DNA from: Ottelia alismoides | Taxonomy: Eukaryota > Streptophyta > Magnoliopsida > Alismatales > Hydrocharitaceae | Reading direction: 5' to 3' | Length of the DNA stretch: 64,000 bases | Assembly: GCA_037367405.1 (NCBI GenBank) | Contig: JAZKJV010009322.1 | Location: forward strand, 310,001-374,000 | Part shown: positions 25,023 to 36,004 of the stretch, piece by piece | Layout of the letters: each line of letters opens with the position of its first letter | Position numbering within the stretch: position 1 is the first letter of the stretch | Made by a program: the position numbers and the translations under genes | Notes under the pieces: generated by a model | The model's input: only the letters and a program-made list of their open reading frames with translations | Databases searched by the model: none | Told to the model about the DNA's origin: nothing

Positions 25023-26352
25023 GCACGGCTTAGTAGTTTGATCTCATTTTTTGCCTATTTTTGTCTTTAGTGATTATAACTGTCTTCTGACCATCTTCTG
25101 GTTTGCTTTTTGTATGAGGAACTGCTTGGAGGATGATTCGGTTTTCTTTTGGGAGGGATCTGCACAGGAGGAGCAGGGGAATGTAGAGAGTAGTTATTTT
25201 AGATAGATTCATTTATTTTTGCAAAAATAATTTCCTTCTAATTAGTTGACTAATGTAGATTCATTTATTTTAGATAGAGTGTAAGATTGGACTCAGGTCT
25301 CTTCTCTGATTAGTTGACTACCAGCTCTTCCCACTAATAGAAGTTGCTCATCTTAGGGACGATTTCCTCATGTATAATATAGATTAGTTTTATTTCTGTC
25401 TTTTAATTTATGTGCGGATCACCCTGCATGTAGAGTGCTAGAGGAAGGTATAAATTTCTATCTCTGCATGCATCATAGTGTTTGATCGCGCATCGGCTTT
25501 TCCGTCTTCCTCCCCTAGTTTTCTTGGACTTAAATAAAAAAGAAATCGGAAAATTCATTAAATGCTGCATTTATTCAGAAAGATGCATAAAAGTGATAAC
25601 TAATAAAATCTGGAACTGCTAAAAGAAAACTTGACCTAAAACCATACTTCACTAAAAATCTTTGTTTTGGAGAGAGTAACCCACTCATTGTTTGATTTAT
25701 ATGCAGAGAGAGAGGGACTCATACACTAGGATAAAGCCATGCATGAGCTCTCTTAAGACTTACAGGCTCAGACATTTAGCTATTTTTTAGTGAGGATTTC
25801 ACCGGGTAGCCAGTAATAGGTCCAGACTTCCTTAGCGGATTGGGTAGATCGGGTAGCCGGTAAACGGTCTGCATCCCATACTGGCTGGAAATAACTAGTT
25901 GTAAGAACTCGGGCCAATCTCCCTGGAGAATCAGGCTCCTAATAGCTCGCTTAACCGCTATGATAGATTGGATTTTTACCTAATAAAAGTTGACAACATA
26001 AATGGACGAGCTGTTACGATCATCAAATTGTGTTGCATAGGTGAATCGGGGTTCGATTTCTCATCTTGTTTGCATCCCAGATCTACTCTTCATAAATCCC
26101 CACATCATAATGATGGGAAGGAGGTCTCTTAGGTTGCCTCTGGCAGAATCGCTTTCCAGCACTCCTCCTCGTTCATCTTTGGCGGCTTCAGAGAGCTCGC
26201 GCCCGCTCTCTGAACCCAAATTCACATCCACCCTGTTCCTCCTTGACCATGCTTCTTCCACTCATAATATACATCAAGACAGTCCAGCATAGCTCTTTAT
26301 TCACTTGTCATCACCTGAGCTAGGGTCTTTTGCCTTTATAGAGATCAGAGAG
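25023..26352 (+). mobile_element. A2 untranslated leader
   Basis: This 1.3-kb leader contains no convincing gene. Its segment 25380-25700 (TGCATGTAGAGTGCTAGAGG region and the CCCCTAGTTTTCTTGGAC region) parallels 48790-49110 of the B3 leader, so the two families share ancestry in this region as well as in pol. Confidence 0.6.
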
Positions 26353-28262
26353 ATGGCCGGTAGTGAAAATAGAACTGACGAGCTGCCGCAAACCTCATCG
26401 TATGTACTAGATGAGGCTGCCATCCGCAACACGTTGCTATCTTCCCTGTAGACCATGTAGTGACAGATTTGGGACCAGGGAGTGTTCGTGGCAGAGGTGA
26501 GGAGGGAGCTCACGCAGATGAGAGCTGGACGAGAGGAGCCGCAGAGACCAGTAGCTGGTGGAGAGATGCCTAAAGCCGAGGGCGGAGACGGATGCCAAGA
26601 TGAGCCGCAGGAGACAGCTAGAACATCCCACACGATGAGACAGTTGCACAATCCTGATGCAATTCTCACCCACAGACGGATCCAGCTACCCGAGATCCTT
26701 GGCGACTTCGAGCTTCACTTCCAGACTATTCAGTTAGTACCAAAGTTCCATGGGCTAGATACGGGGGATCCCCATCTCCATATGCAGGAGTTTGAGATGA
26801 TATGCAACACCATCCACAACCGATTTGCGGACGACGATACCATCAAGATGATTGCCTCCATGTTTCCTTAGTAGACAGAGCAGCCTACTGGCTGAAGCAT
26901 TTGGGGAAGATTGTCACCACTTGGGAGCAGCTCCAGACTGAGTACTTGAACAAGTACTATCCTCTCTGTTAGACCAACATAGCGAGAGCCATGATCAGCA
27001 ACTTCACTATAATCCCAAATGAACAGTTCCATGAAGCCTGGGATCGTTTTAGAGAGCTTATCGACAGATGTCCCCACCACTATATCAGCAAGCCCAACCT
27101 TATCCAGAGTTTCTTTTGTGGGATGACACCTGAGCTGTAGGGGCTTGTGAACACCTCGTGCGGAGATTCCTACTTCGCTTAGGATAAAGACTAGGTCTAG
27201 GCAAACTATGAGGAGATGGCAGATAACTACACAATGATGTCCCAGACCCATGTCTACACTCAGGGGAAGCCTCTCCCATAGGTAATTTCTTACCAGAGGT
27301 TTGCACGCGTCGATGTCAGTCCTTCCACATCTTCTTCAGCAGCAACACTAGCAGAGTCTTCGACTGGCGATATGGGCATCATTAGCCAGAAGTTGGACCG
27401 GATAGAGATCATTAAGAAGAAGCAATGTGAGGGCCTGGATAAGCTCAACAAGATTGATAAGCTGGCGCAAACCTTGAGTGACCTGAAGACCCAGATCATG
27501 TGTCTTTAGGAGGCACAGAGGATGTCTCTGCCCCGTCTCAGGTCACAGACTGATCCAGGGAGCAACTCTTCCCAGCCCTCTGCCTCGTATCGTCAGGTTC
27601 ACCACATTCAGGCAGAGTCGGTCCAGTCGCTCCAGTAGTACTAGCCACCACCACCATCTTCATACACTTAGATGGTGGTATACTAGTTGGATCAGCTCTT
27701 GATAGCCCTTCCCCCGCCACTCCATGAGCAGCATGAGCCATTAATGGAAGTCAATGGAATCTAGTACTCCCTGTACAAACCACAACCTGGGATCTGTCGT
27801 GACCACCCTGGCTTTCGATGGTCTAGTAGAGGTACTTCTTCCCTGCAATAGCCTCCCGTACAGGCAGGGCAGTGCAACCAATCACAATAGTCCCAATACT
27901 GCCATCAGCAGCAGCATGGTCCTCGTCCATAGTACCAGGGACAATAGTGAAGGCAACCGCAACAGCCTCATCAGTAGTACTCCTAGCCTCCTCCTCACTA
28001 CCAACAGCAGTCTCAACCTCATTTCCAACGAGGCAACCCATCCTCTTCTCATGCACCAGTTTATAAGAACCCAGCCCTTGATGATCTCGCCTGCTTGCTC
28101 TCTGACTACCGGGCCTCCTTTCGACAAGAAATGGATGAGTTCTGATAGGAGACAAGGGAGATAATAAAGGGCAAGGCCGTCATACCCTCTCATATTGAAC
28201 CTAACCCGAACAATCTGAAGAGGAAGTCTAAGCAGGTACAGTTTAACAAAGACCGCCACTCC
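26353..28262 (+). pseudogene. A2 gag, decayed mainly by TAG stops
   Basis: Gag would build the virus-like particle. I choose the ATG at 26353 because the frame from there stays aligned with the clear gag segment at 26482-26867. One base is lost near 26867, and the frame then runs from 26868 to 28262. The retrotransposon gag domain lies at about 26690-27200, with recognisable segments such as TWEQLQTEYLNKYY and FHEAWDRFRELIDRCPHH. Downstream is a Gln/Pro-rich tail and a basic end (NNLKRKSKQVQFNKDR). Apart from the single frameshift, damage is almost only stop codons: 21 TAG, 3 TGA and no TAA over about 636 codons, mostly where Gln fits. No zinc knuckle is seen. Confidence 0.85.
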
Positions 28263-28880
28263 TAGTGATATTTTTGATGATGCTTATTCTTCTATATTTG
28301 ATGTTGATTTTGTGACAATTAGGAGTTGTAGGAAGCCAGCTAGTGGCGACTCGTAGGCGACATCTCGATGTAGATTCTGGAGCGCCATACAAGGTCGAGA
28401 GTGGTACTGATGCCACTCACCATGATGACGATGACAGTGGTGTTGAATCTACCAAGGATGTTGATCTAGACGACGGTGCTGAGACCGTCATATTTCCAGT
28501 TGCAGATGGTGGTACTGATGCCACCAAGTTACAAGTTACCAAGCCAGAGAGCAGTACGGATGCCGCAAGTTCGATCTTGTCGATGATATTGCTGTCACCA
28601 AAATTCCTTCTATTATTTGACTCATCTTGTACCTGAGGATTCTTATGGAAAAATACAAAAAAATGGAAAAACATCAAAATTCAAAAATATGAATAAAGGA
28701 AAGGTTTATATATCTCCTATGAGTCCATCTATTGTATATGATAATCTTTGCATGGATTCTAGCTTATTGAATGCATAGGAACCTACTCCTAACCCTCATA
28801 TCTATGGCGAGGGTCCTCCAATCCCCTTCCCTCAAGCAGTCCGCTTAGGTAAGGGGGCAAAAATAAAAAAATCCAAAAAA
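28263..28880 (+). mobile_element. A2 gag-pro spacer with acidic reading frame
   Basis: A 97-codon frame at 28343-28636 is rich in Asp, Thr and Val with repeated GGTDAT-like units (GTDATHHDDDD, GGTDATKLQV, SSTDAAS). It may be a decayed linker between gag and protease. The rest, with A-rich tracts near 28650-28880, has stops in all frames. I assign no function. Confidence 0.4.
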
Positions 28881-29500
28881 GAGGCACAAGTTTGAGTTCA
28901 ACAAGCAGATAATAGATAGATTCCAGATCCAACTGACTCTTCAGGATGCACTTGAGCACATCCCTCTATTCCAGAAGAACTTGAGAGAGAAGACTATCAT
29001 CTGTAGGAAGAAGAGGAACCACAATGTAGAAATCCATGTGCTCACCCGTGCCACCTGCTTTGCTATCCAGAACTAATTATCAGCCAAGAGACCATATGCA
29101 CGAGCTCCTTATGTCAGATGCCATATCTAGGAGAAGTGGTTCGATCATACTTTATTAGACAGCGGTTCCTCGATTAACCTCCTCCCGGCTGCCTTACTCA
29201 ACATATTCGAGTTTGGCCCTCTTAGACAGGGCAGAACAACCCTTCAGTTTTCTAATAGATCTGTTAAGAGGCCGAAGGGGTTATTAAAGGACGTTATCAT
29301 CACAATTCAGGGACTGAAACTCCCTGTGGACTTTGTTTTACTGGACAAGGAGATCCCTAAATTTGTGACCAATACCCCCATCATCTTGGGACGACCTTTC
29401 TTGGCCACAGCCTAGGCAGTGTTCGATCATGATAGCAGGAAGATATACTTTCGCGTCAAGGGAGAAAGTGTACAAATAGAGACAATTGAGGAGACTAGAG
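28881..29500 (+). pseudogene. A2 aspartic protease
   Basis: This is the retroelement protease that would cut Gag-Pol. The frame shows the pre-active-site segment LTRATCFAIQN, the active site LLDSGSSINLLP at about 29154-29190 with a normal D-S-G triad, and the C-terminal motif IILGRPFLATA at about 29380-29414. In-frame stops occur before the active site and right after LATA. The frame lacks a Met in its open part. The upstream 28881-29080 portion reads as the usual pre-protease region (FQIQLTLQDALEHIPLFQKN). Confidence 0.75.
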
Positions 29501-30035
29501 CCAAAGACTTAGCTTGCTCAGAGCAGACACCAATTCAGAGCAGACGACAAATGTAGAGCTAGACGTCCACCAGGAGTGTGATTTTGTGATTACAAATGAT
29601 GAAGCAGTTTGGGCTGATCCAGCATCATGATCTCTTGTTACACCTTCAGGCACTATAGAGTTACAAGTGACAATTGATGAGAGTTCGGAAAGCACACTCA
29701 TGGCACAGGACACTTTAGAGGCTGATGATTACTATCGGGGTAGCGAAGCAGATTATATTTCATGTGATTTAGACTTAGATCCCTCGGGCTCAGACACTGA
29801 TTTTGATTGGCAAGATTTCAATTATTATTTACCAAGTATGATATCCACAGAGTCACCAACTAGTATGGAGAGCGAGACTGTACGGTTGAGAGATACACCA
29901 GTAGGGCCATCTTCATCATATATGCATATTCAACGAGAGTTCTCACATGCAGATTTGGTAGCCGTCATGCAGACTTTTTAGAAGCCAGATCTGCCAGCTC
30001 CTACTTGCCCTGAGTTGAAGACCTTGTCGTAGAGC
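29501..30035 (+). mobile_element. A2 protease-RT linker
   Basis: A frame of 104 codons at 29667-29981 is acidic and Ser/Asp-rich (for example DLDLDPSGSDTDFDW), ends in TAG, and continues in the same frame toward RT (PDLPAPTCPELKTLS). It is likely the disordered linker of the polyprotein. There is no enzymatic motif. Confidence 0.5.
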
Positions 30036-30970
30036 ATGAAGTATAGATTCTTTACGGATGACCTAGATATGTTCCCAATCATTATCTTAGCAGATTTGAC
30101 TGAAGACCAAGAATCTTGTTTGATGGAGGTTCTTAAAAGAAACCACAAGGCAATAGGATGGAGTGTAGCTGATCTACAGGGGATAAGTCTGGCCCTGTGC
30201 TCCCACCACATCTATCTTGTAGAGGACGCCAAGCCACGAATCTTCGAGATGTGGTCATGAAGTAAATATCTAAGTGCAGGAGCGCCGATTTTATCTATGC
30301 CATCTCCGACTCCAAATAGGTTAGTATGTTGCATGTGGTACCTAAGAAGATAGGTATTACCATAGTTGTGAGCAAGTCTGGAGAGGAGATAGCTACCCGA
30401 GTACTCACTTCTTGGGGGGTCTGTGTGGACTATAGGCGATTGAATTAGGCCACCAAGAAGGATCATTTCCCGCTACCATTATTTATAAGATTATCAAGAG
30501 GATGGTTGGGAAGAGTCATTACTGCTTTCTTGACAGGTACTCAGGGTACAATCAGGTGGAAATAGCACCCGAAGACGAGGAGAAAATGGCGTTCACCTGT
30601 CTGTTCGGAACGTATGCTTTTAGACGGATGCCCTTCAGTTTTGGTAATGCTCTGTCTACTTTCCAAAGGAGCATGCTTTCCATCTTCTCGAACATGGTGT
30701 GCCAATGTTTAGAGGTCTTCATGGATGACTTTTCGGTCTATGGCGATGGATTTGATGCTTGTCTTGATTGCCTAGACCGAGTACTTCAGTGCTACATCGA
30801 TATAAACCTTGTTCTATCTTGGGAGAAGAGTCATTTCATGATGACTTAGGGGACGATCCTTGGCCACATCATCTCCAACAGGAGCATGGAGGTCGATTTA
30901 GCCAAGGTGGATATCATCAAGAAGCTCAATTCACCATCCAATTTGTGATAGTTATGGTCTTTTTTGGGGC
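30036..30970 (+). pseudogene. A2 reverse transcriptase
   Basis: This polymerase would copy the element RNA to DNA. The N-terminal part at 30036-30230 shows MFPIIILADLTEDQESCL and RNHKAIGWSVADLQGIS, typical of these plant gypsy RTs. The palm at 30502-30849 contains FLDRYSGYNQVEIAPEDEEK and FRRMPFSFGNALSTFQR, and the catalytic box FMDDF at 30718-30732. The RT continues after a TAG at 30847 with GTILGHIIS. Between 30240 and 30500 the frame is broken by a shift and stops, several at plausible Gln or Trp codons. Confidence 0.85.
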
Positions 30971-31520
30971 ATGTCAGTTTCTACCAATGGTTCATACAGG
31001 ACTTCAGTCGGATAGCACGGTCGCTTACTGATATGCTGACGAAAGACACCGTGTTCCTTGTAGATGATAAGTGTCTAGCATCGTTTGAGACTCTCAAGAG
31101 ATTAGTTATGCAGGCTCCTTTCCTTCAGCCACCCGGTTGGTCTCTCCCATTTGAGATCATTACGGACATTTGTGATTTTGCCATAGGGGTTGTGCTTGGA
31201 AAGAAGAGGGATGGATTGCCTTTTGCCATTAACTATGCTAGCCTAACTTTGGTGGTCACTCTGCGGAACTAAACCATGACTGAGAAGGTGATGCTAGCCA
31301 TACTTTTTGCGTTGGATAAGTTTCGATCTTACATTCTTGGATCTAGAGTGAAAATTTACATAGATTACACCTCCATCCGATACCTCATGCAAAGAAGGAT
31401 GCCAAAACCAGATTTACCAGATGGATCCTTCTACTCGAGGAGTTTGACATAGAGATTAAGGATAAACCTTGAGTTAAGAATGTGGTGACAGATCACCTCT
31501 CCTTATTAGAGCATCTTGAG
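30971..31520 (+). pseudogene. A2 RNase H
   Basis: This RNase H would degrade the RNA strand. The segment FEIITDICDFAIGVVLGKKR (31149-31208) carries the first acidic site, followed by INYASLTL. After a stop at 31270 comes TEKVMLAILFALDKFRSYIL with the expected Glu, then IRYLMQRRMPKP. The end reads VVTDHLS in a shifted frame. At least one stop and two frameshifts disrupt it. It directly follows RT as usual. Confidence 0.8.
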
Positions 31521-32880
31521 GATTCAGAGCAGACCACACCTATCACAGAGACTTTCGAAGATGAGGTGATTCTTCCTATCACCTCAATTCCATGGTACAT
31601 TGACATTGTGAACTATTTTGTTGCCAAGAAAGTTCCACAAGGTTGGCCCATACATCGACTTGAGATCTTTCTTGCGAAGGCCATGTCGTAGCATTGGTAG
31701 TATCCCACCCTTTACCATGAAGGGGGGGGGGGATAGTGTCTGGCATCGGTGTATTCCTCAGGAGGAGCACCACAGCATCCTCACCTATTGCCACAAGCTT
31801 GAGGTAGGAGGACATCACTCAAGGAGACGGACAACACATAAAGTTCTCCAATCCGGCCTTTGGTGGCCTACCCTCATCAAGGATTCAGATGAATTCGTGA
31901 AGAGGTGCACTAATTGTCAGAGGATAGGCACTTACGGACAGAGAGATATGATGCCGATGCAGCCCATTCACTTCTGTGAAGATATTGACGCATGAGGCAT
32001 CGTTTTCATGGGTCCATTCCCTAAGAGTCAGGGGTTTTAGTACATTCTGCTTGTTGTGGATTATGTTAGTCGTTGGGTTGAGGTCATCCCCACCCAAGCT
32101 GCAGATACAAAGACAGTTTGGAAATTTTTGAGGAAGAATATCATTTCATCGTTAGGGGTACCTAGAGTCTTGATTTCTGATGGGGGACTCATTTTATCAA
32201 CAACACGATAAGGGCCCTTGCTAACAAGTTCAGCATTGACCATAGAGTTGCCACTCCATATCATCCATAGACTAATGAACTTGTTGAGGTTTCAAATAGG
32301 GAGATCAAAACTATTTTGCATAAGGTTGTCTGCCCAGAGCTAAAGGATTGGTCACTACTTTTGGATTCGGTCTTGTGGGCCTATAGGACTTACTTTAAGG
32401 CACCATTGGGCGCATCTCCCTTTAGGCTCGTTTATGGCAAGCCTTGCCACTTACCAGTGGAAATCAAGCACAAGTCATGTTGCGCAGTTACTGAGCTATT
32501 ATTGGATCCCAAGAGTGTAGGAGATCAAAGGAAAGCAGAATTGGCAGCCTTATAGGAGTTGAGAGACAACCTTCTCAAGTAGCCTACAATATAAGGATAG
32601 AGTGAAGATATCGCATGATTCTCACATCAGTCGTAAACGCTTTGAGACGAATCAGAGAGTATGGTTATTTGGTGCTAAGTTGAGATTATTTCCAGGGAAG
32701 CTACAGAGTAAATGAAAGGGACCATACTTTGTCAGAAAGGTGCAAGACAATGGAAGCATTGATATATCTGAATTGTCATTTGACTCCACCTTTCGTGTTA
32801 ACGGTCAGCGCCTGAAGCCATATCTTGATTATGATCCACAGATTTTGACGTTGCCCCCATTAATTTTGTATGAGATGTGA
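31521..32880 (+). pseudogene. A2 integrase
   Basis: The linker PWYIDIVNYFVAKKVPQGWP (31590-31649) leads into the integrase. The zinc-binding region is at 31740-31960 (HHSILTYCHK, then CTNCQRIG). The first core segment reads LLVVDYVSRWVEVIPTQAA at about 32049-32105. A frameshift follows ISDGG at about 32175-32190. The remaining core reads VATPYHP, a TAG, then TNELVEVSNREIKTI, so the conserved Gln codon of the HPQTN motif is a stop. The C-terminal GPY-type module is at about 32690-32870 (GPYFVRKVQDNGSIDISEL). There is no chromodomain. Confidence 0.85.
31722..31732 (+). repeat. G11 homopolymer in A2 integrase
   Basis: Eleven consecutive G bases lie at the junction between the linker and the zinc-binding region. 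The reading frame into the zinc finger is open only in one of three phases here, so slippage in this run may explain the frame break. Confidence 0.7.
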
Positions 32881-34290
32881 TCTTTGACTTGTATTACCTG
32901 CATCTCATACCTGATTATCACCTCTACTCCGTAGTTGTATAGATACATATTGCCCACGTCATTCATTCTTTTGTCGGATGCCCCGTCTTCATCTCATGAT
33001 TATGCTATAGATAGGGGACACTTTGCCCTAAGTATAGGGGTGTTAGACCTGTGAGTATCCATTTGATTTGATTACCTCTGTTGTGCTGCCTGTACTGAGG
33101 GATATTTTACCCTAAGTATACGGAAGGTAATCATGTACATCCTACTCTTTGGTTTTCCCCTTGTGTACAATCTTCTATACTTAGGATTATTTGATCCTAT
33201 GTATAGGGGGATCACTGATCTCAATTCATTCTATTCTTTCATTCGTCGTTGTAGTATAGCATTCTTTTCACTTCCCAATACTCTGCACGAGTTATGTCTT
33301 CCTTCATCGCTCTTTGATTACTTTGAGGAAAACGTTCGAGCTAAGTATAAGGGGTGTCATTGATGAATATGTGATTCATCACTCCAAAAGTTGAAAATAG
33401 AGCTTCGTTCCTAAGTAATTAGTTGCATTTCATCACTTATATTGCATAATTAGCATTCATGTATGTGTAATAATATCTGCATTTTAGCATCCATATTTGC
33501 ATTAAATTAGGAGCCAAATTCACTTGTAAAATATTCACCTATATATTAGCTAAAATACCATATTTGTATCTTTTTATACAAACTCCAAATCTAATAAAAT
33601 CAACTCTATAGTATTACTGAACACACATTGCCACCTTATAGGATAAAAATGACTCAAATATGACACTACACCTATTCCGCTTCGATACGAGTTTTTGAGT
33701 TTGGAAGATAAAATTTAGACTCTATACAGTCATTAACAGGCAATGGTAAATGGTTGCACTTGTGTGACTATTTACTTCACATGTTATCATCGTATTTTGG
33801 ATTTATCCCTATTTTGCGCGACGTAGATTGTGGGTGTGGATTTAAAGTCTGCAAGCCCACTTCAAGCAGGGTAGTACGTGACATGTGGGGCTGGATAGAG
33901 TACCGAGTTTCTTTCTTCCGCTTAAACTCAAATGTTGACATTCTGCTATGATAAGCATCCTTTTTATCCTATGGAGAAAGTTGGTTCTACAAGGGCTAAA
34001 GACCTAATGTGAAGTGGGTCGTGGGTACTATACTGTCATTTAGAGGTTCTGGGGTGTGGTTAGGGATCCCAGTTCCTTCACATGTCTTCATCGTGCTTGG
34101 TTTGTGTAGTTGCGCACAGCCCTATTCTGCTTCGATACTGATCGGTTAAGCTGGGTTGTTTTGACTCTGATTTAATCATCCTTCGAGTAGGGTAGTACGT
34201 AACATGTGGTCCGTAGAAGATATTCTCTTTCTCTCATCCTACTCTACTGTTACCTACACTTTACTGTGTAGTATCAGTTAGTTTCACACA
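32881..34290 (+). mobile_element. A2 post-pol region with polypurine-like repeats
   Basis: There is no env-like gene. Four imperfect copies of a TAAGTATAGGGG-type motif occur near 33020-33035, 33105-33120, 33200-33215 and 33340-33358, resembling the tract that normally precedes the 3' LTR. Farther on, two pairs of related blocks appear: CCTATTCCGCTTCGATAC (about 33675) with CCTATTCTGCTTCGATAC (about 34120), and AGGGTAGTACGTGACATGTG (about 33868) with the near-identical block at about 34192. These suggest an old partial duplication. Confidence 0.55.
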
Positions 34291-34350
34291 AGCTAGGAGG
34301 CCTACGCCTAGTCTAAAATAAAAGATAGGATTTACTAACTCAAAAGCAGA

Positions 34351-35237
34351 ATGAGGATTTACCTACCTAAATCTTGCCTGAATACAAGATAATTTAAATC
34401 ACGATGTATTTCGAAACGATTCATATCAGGGTATATACCAACCCAAATAGAATTAGAGTTTCTAAAACAATTCAGGGAAAAAATCAAAAATTTACTTGAT
34501 TGTTTTCCTGATCCAGTTGAGGAAATCTCTTCACCAAGAGAGAAAATCCATAACAATGTATTTGATTACTTGAAGAGTATTTCTTCTTCATATCAAAATG
34601 CTTTTATCGAAGAGAAAAAAGATATGCAGCGTAAAGTTGAAGAACTTTCTATGAGTTTTAACTTGGATGATCTTTATAAGAATTTGCCTGATATCTTCCA
34701 TCTCATTATAAATAAGGATAGATCAAGTGCTAAACAGCTCCTTTTAAATGACTATCATGGGTCCCTAGTAAATAATCATATAGTAAATCTATTTGATGAG
34801 TATACGTTAGAAGCAGCTAGTGTATTTATACTATGTAATCTCTTCCATGCTTGTAGTAAATCTACTGTAGTAAGAGCTGCTACTTTCATAGATAGTCTAG
34901 CACATACTATAGAGTATCACTACTACAGTGTAAGTAGCTCTAGGAAATTAGCTTTAGGTGAGAAACATCTTAAAGAGAAGGTGGATTTATCAGAAAAAAA
35001 AGAGAATACAAAGCTTAAAGGCAAAAAGGCTAAAAAAACTTCTAAAGCCTCTGACTTCCAACGTATAGCTGCATTCATGTTAGAGATTATGAAAGATAGA
35101 GGAGTAGTTATACTTGTTGAAGATATTGAAGTTAAAGATGAAACTATAGTTAAGAAGAAGGGCTCTTACTTTAAGGAAAACACACTTTATGTTCAATGTC
35201 TTTTTGATCTGAACTACCATCCAAAGTGAATTTAGAA
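34351..35237 (+). pseudogene. Mitochondrial-plasmid-type RNA polymerase, N-terminal half
   Basis: This is the N-terminal part of a single-subunit, T7-like DNA-directed RNA polymerase related to those on linear plasmids of plant and fungal mitochondria. An ATG at 34351 opens the frame, but a TAA follows at 34390. From 34393 it is open for 278 codons to 35229. The segment is Lys/Glu-rich with helical stretches (KQFREKIKNLLD, EEKKDMQRKVEEL) and ends in KKGSYFKENTLYVQCLFDLN, a region I associate with the part just before the catalytic palm/fingers. The stop at 35230 appears to be a one-base slip, since the next bases continue plausibly in another frame. At 35238 an unrelated insert begins. Confidence 0.75.
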
Positions 35238-36004
35238 ATATATTTGTATGATTATCTTACTTAGTAATTAATAACCATTTCGGTTTTGGTTTGACGAAGA
35301 ATAATGAAATACCGTCTATACCCATATACAAATGAATGTTTTCATAAGGAAGCTCAATAAGGTGTAATATGCTTTCCACAAATTGAAATTTGGCCGTAGA
35401 AGGATCGAATTGTATCCAAAGAACAAGGGATGAACGAGAAGAGGGGGGAGTGGACCGGCCACACAGGCCCGTGCTATACTATACTATATCAGCAGGGCAG
35501 TTCTCTAATCCACTAGTTCAAGCGGAGGTCAACCCAGGGGACTTGTTAATGCCTGAGACTTGGGTCGAAGCCTAATCTCCCTACCTTGCTTGCATAACGC
35601 GTCAGTGGCTTGGCATTATCACTCTGACGCGAAGGAGCAAGCACGTCCCGCAAGCGAGTAGTGCAAAGAAAAGCAAGCAGTCTCATCCCGGCACTCAGAC
35701 TACTAGATATTCATCATCTTTTTCCAAGCTCAGGAAGCGCCCTTCACCCTGGTCTCAGAGTTGACCCTGGGAGTGCTATCCACAGCGCCAGAGTTCGGTA
35801 GTCAGAGTCCATCAGATAGGACTGAGGCTTTCTCTGTTCCAAGCTTTTAGTATACACAGGCATCTTCTGTGATAAGCTAAAATGAGGGGAAGCGCAGGAT
35901 TGCTGCGGGCTTCAGGAAAAGCTTCCCCGGCAACAGCATCAGATGCAGCTTCCTAGGCTAATCGCTATGACTTCCCGCTCGCTCGTTTGCGACTGGGGAG
36001 TAGC
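35238..36004. other. Insert of mitochondrial-like spacer inside the polymerase gene
   Basis: About 0.77 kb separates the two halves of the polymerase gene. It is GC-richer than the gene and has no recognisable protein, tRNA or rRNA. The text (for example GCAGGATTGCTGCGGGCTTC and CGCTCGCTCGTTTGCGAC) reads like plant mitochondrial intergenic DNA. There are no clear terminal repeats, so recombination within the mitochondrial genome is more likely than a transposon. A 61-codon ORF at 35390-35575 has no motif and is not counted as a gene. Confidence 0.55.

Noticed and set aside
26353..28262. Alternative genetic code with TAG read as glutamine
   Set aside because: Protease, RT, RNase H and integrase of the same element also carry frameshifts, TGA and some TAA, and the wider window is decayed transposons. 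CHG deamination explains TAG excess without recoding.
33020..33360. CRISPR-like array from repeated TAAGTATAGGGG motifs
   Set aside because: The repeats are short and imperfect with irregular spacing, and the context is a plant retrotransposon.
35238..36004. Group II intron or transposon splitting the polymerase
   Set aside because: No GTGYG start, domain V-like hairpin, reverse transcriptase or terminal repeats were seen.
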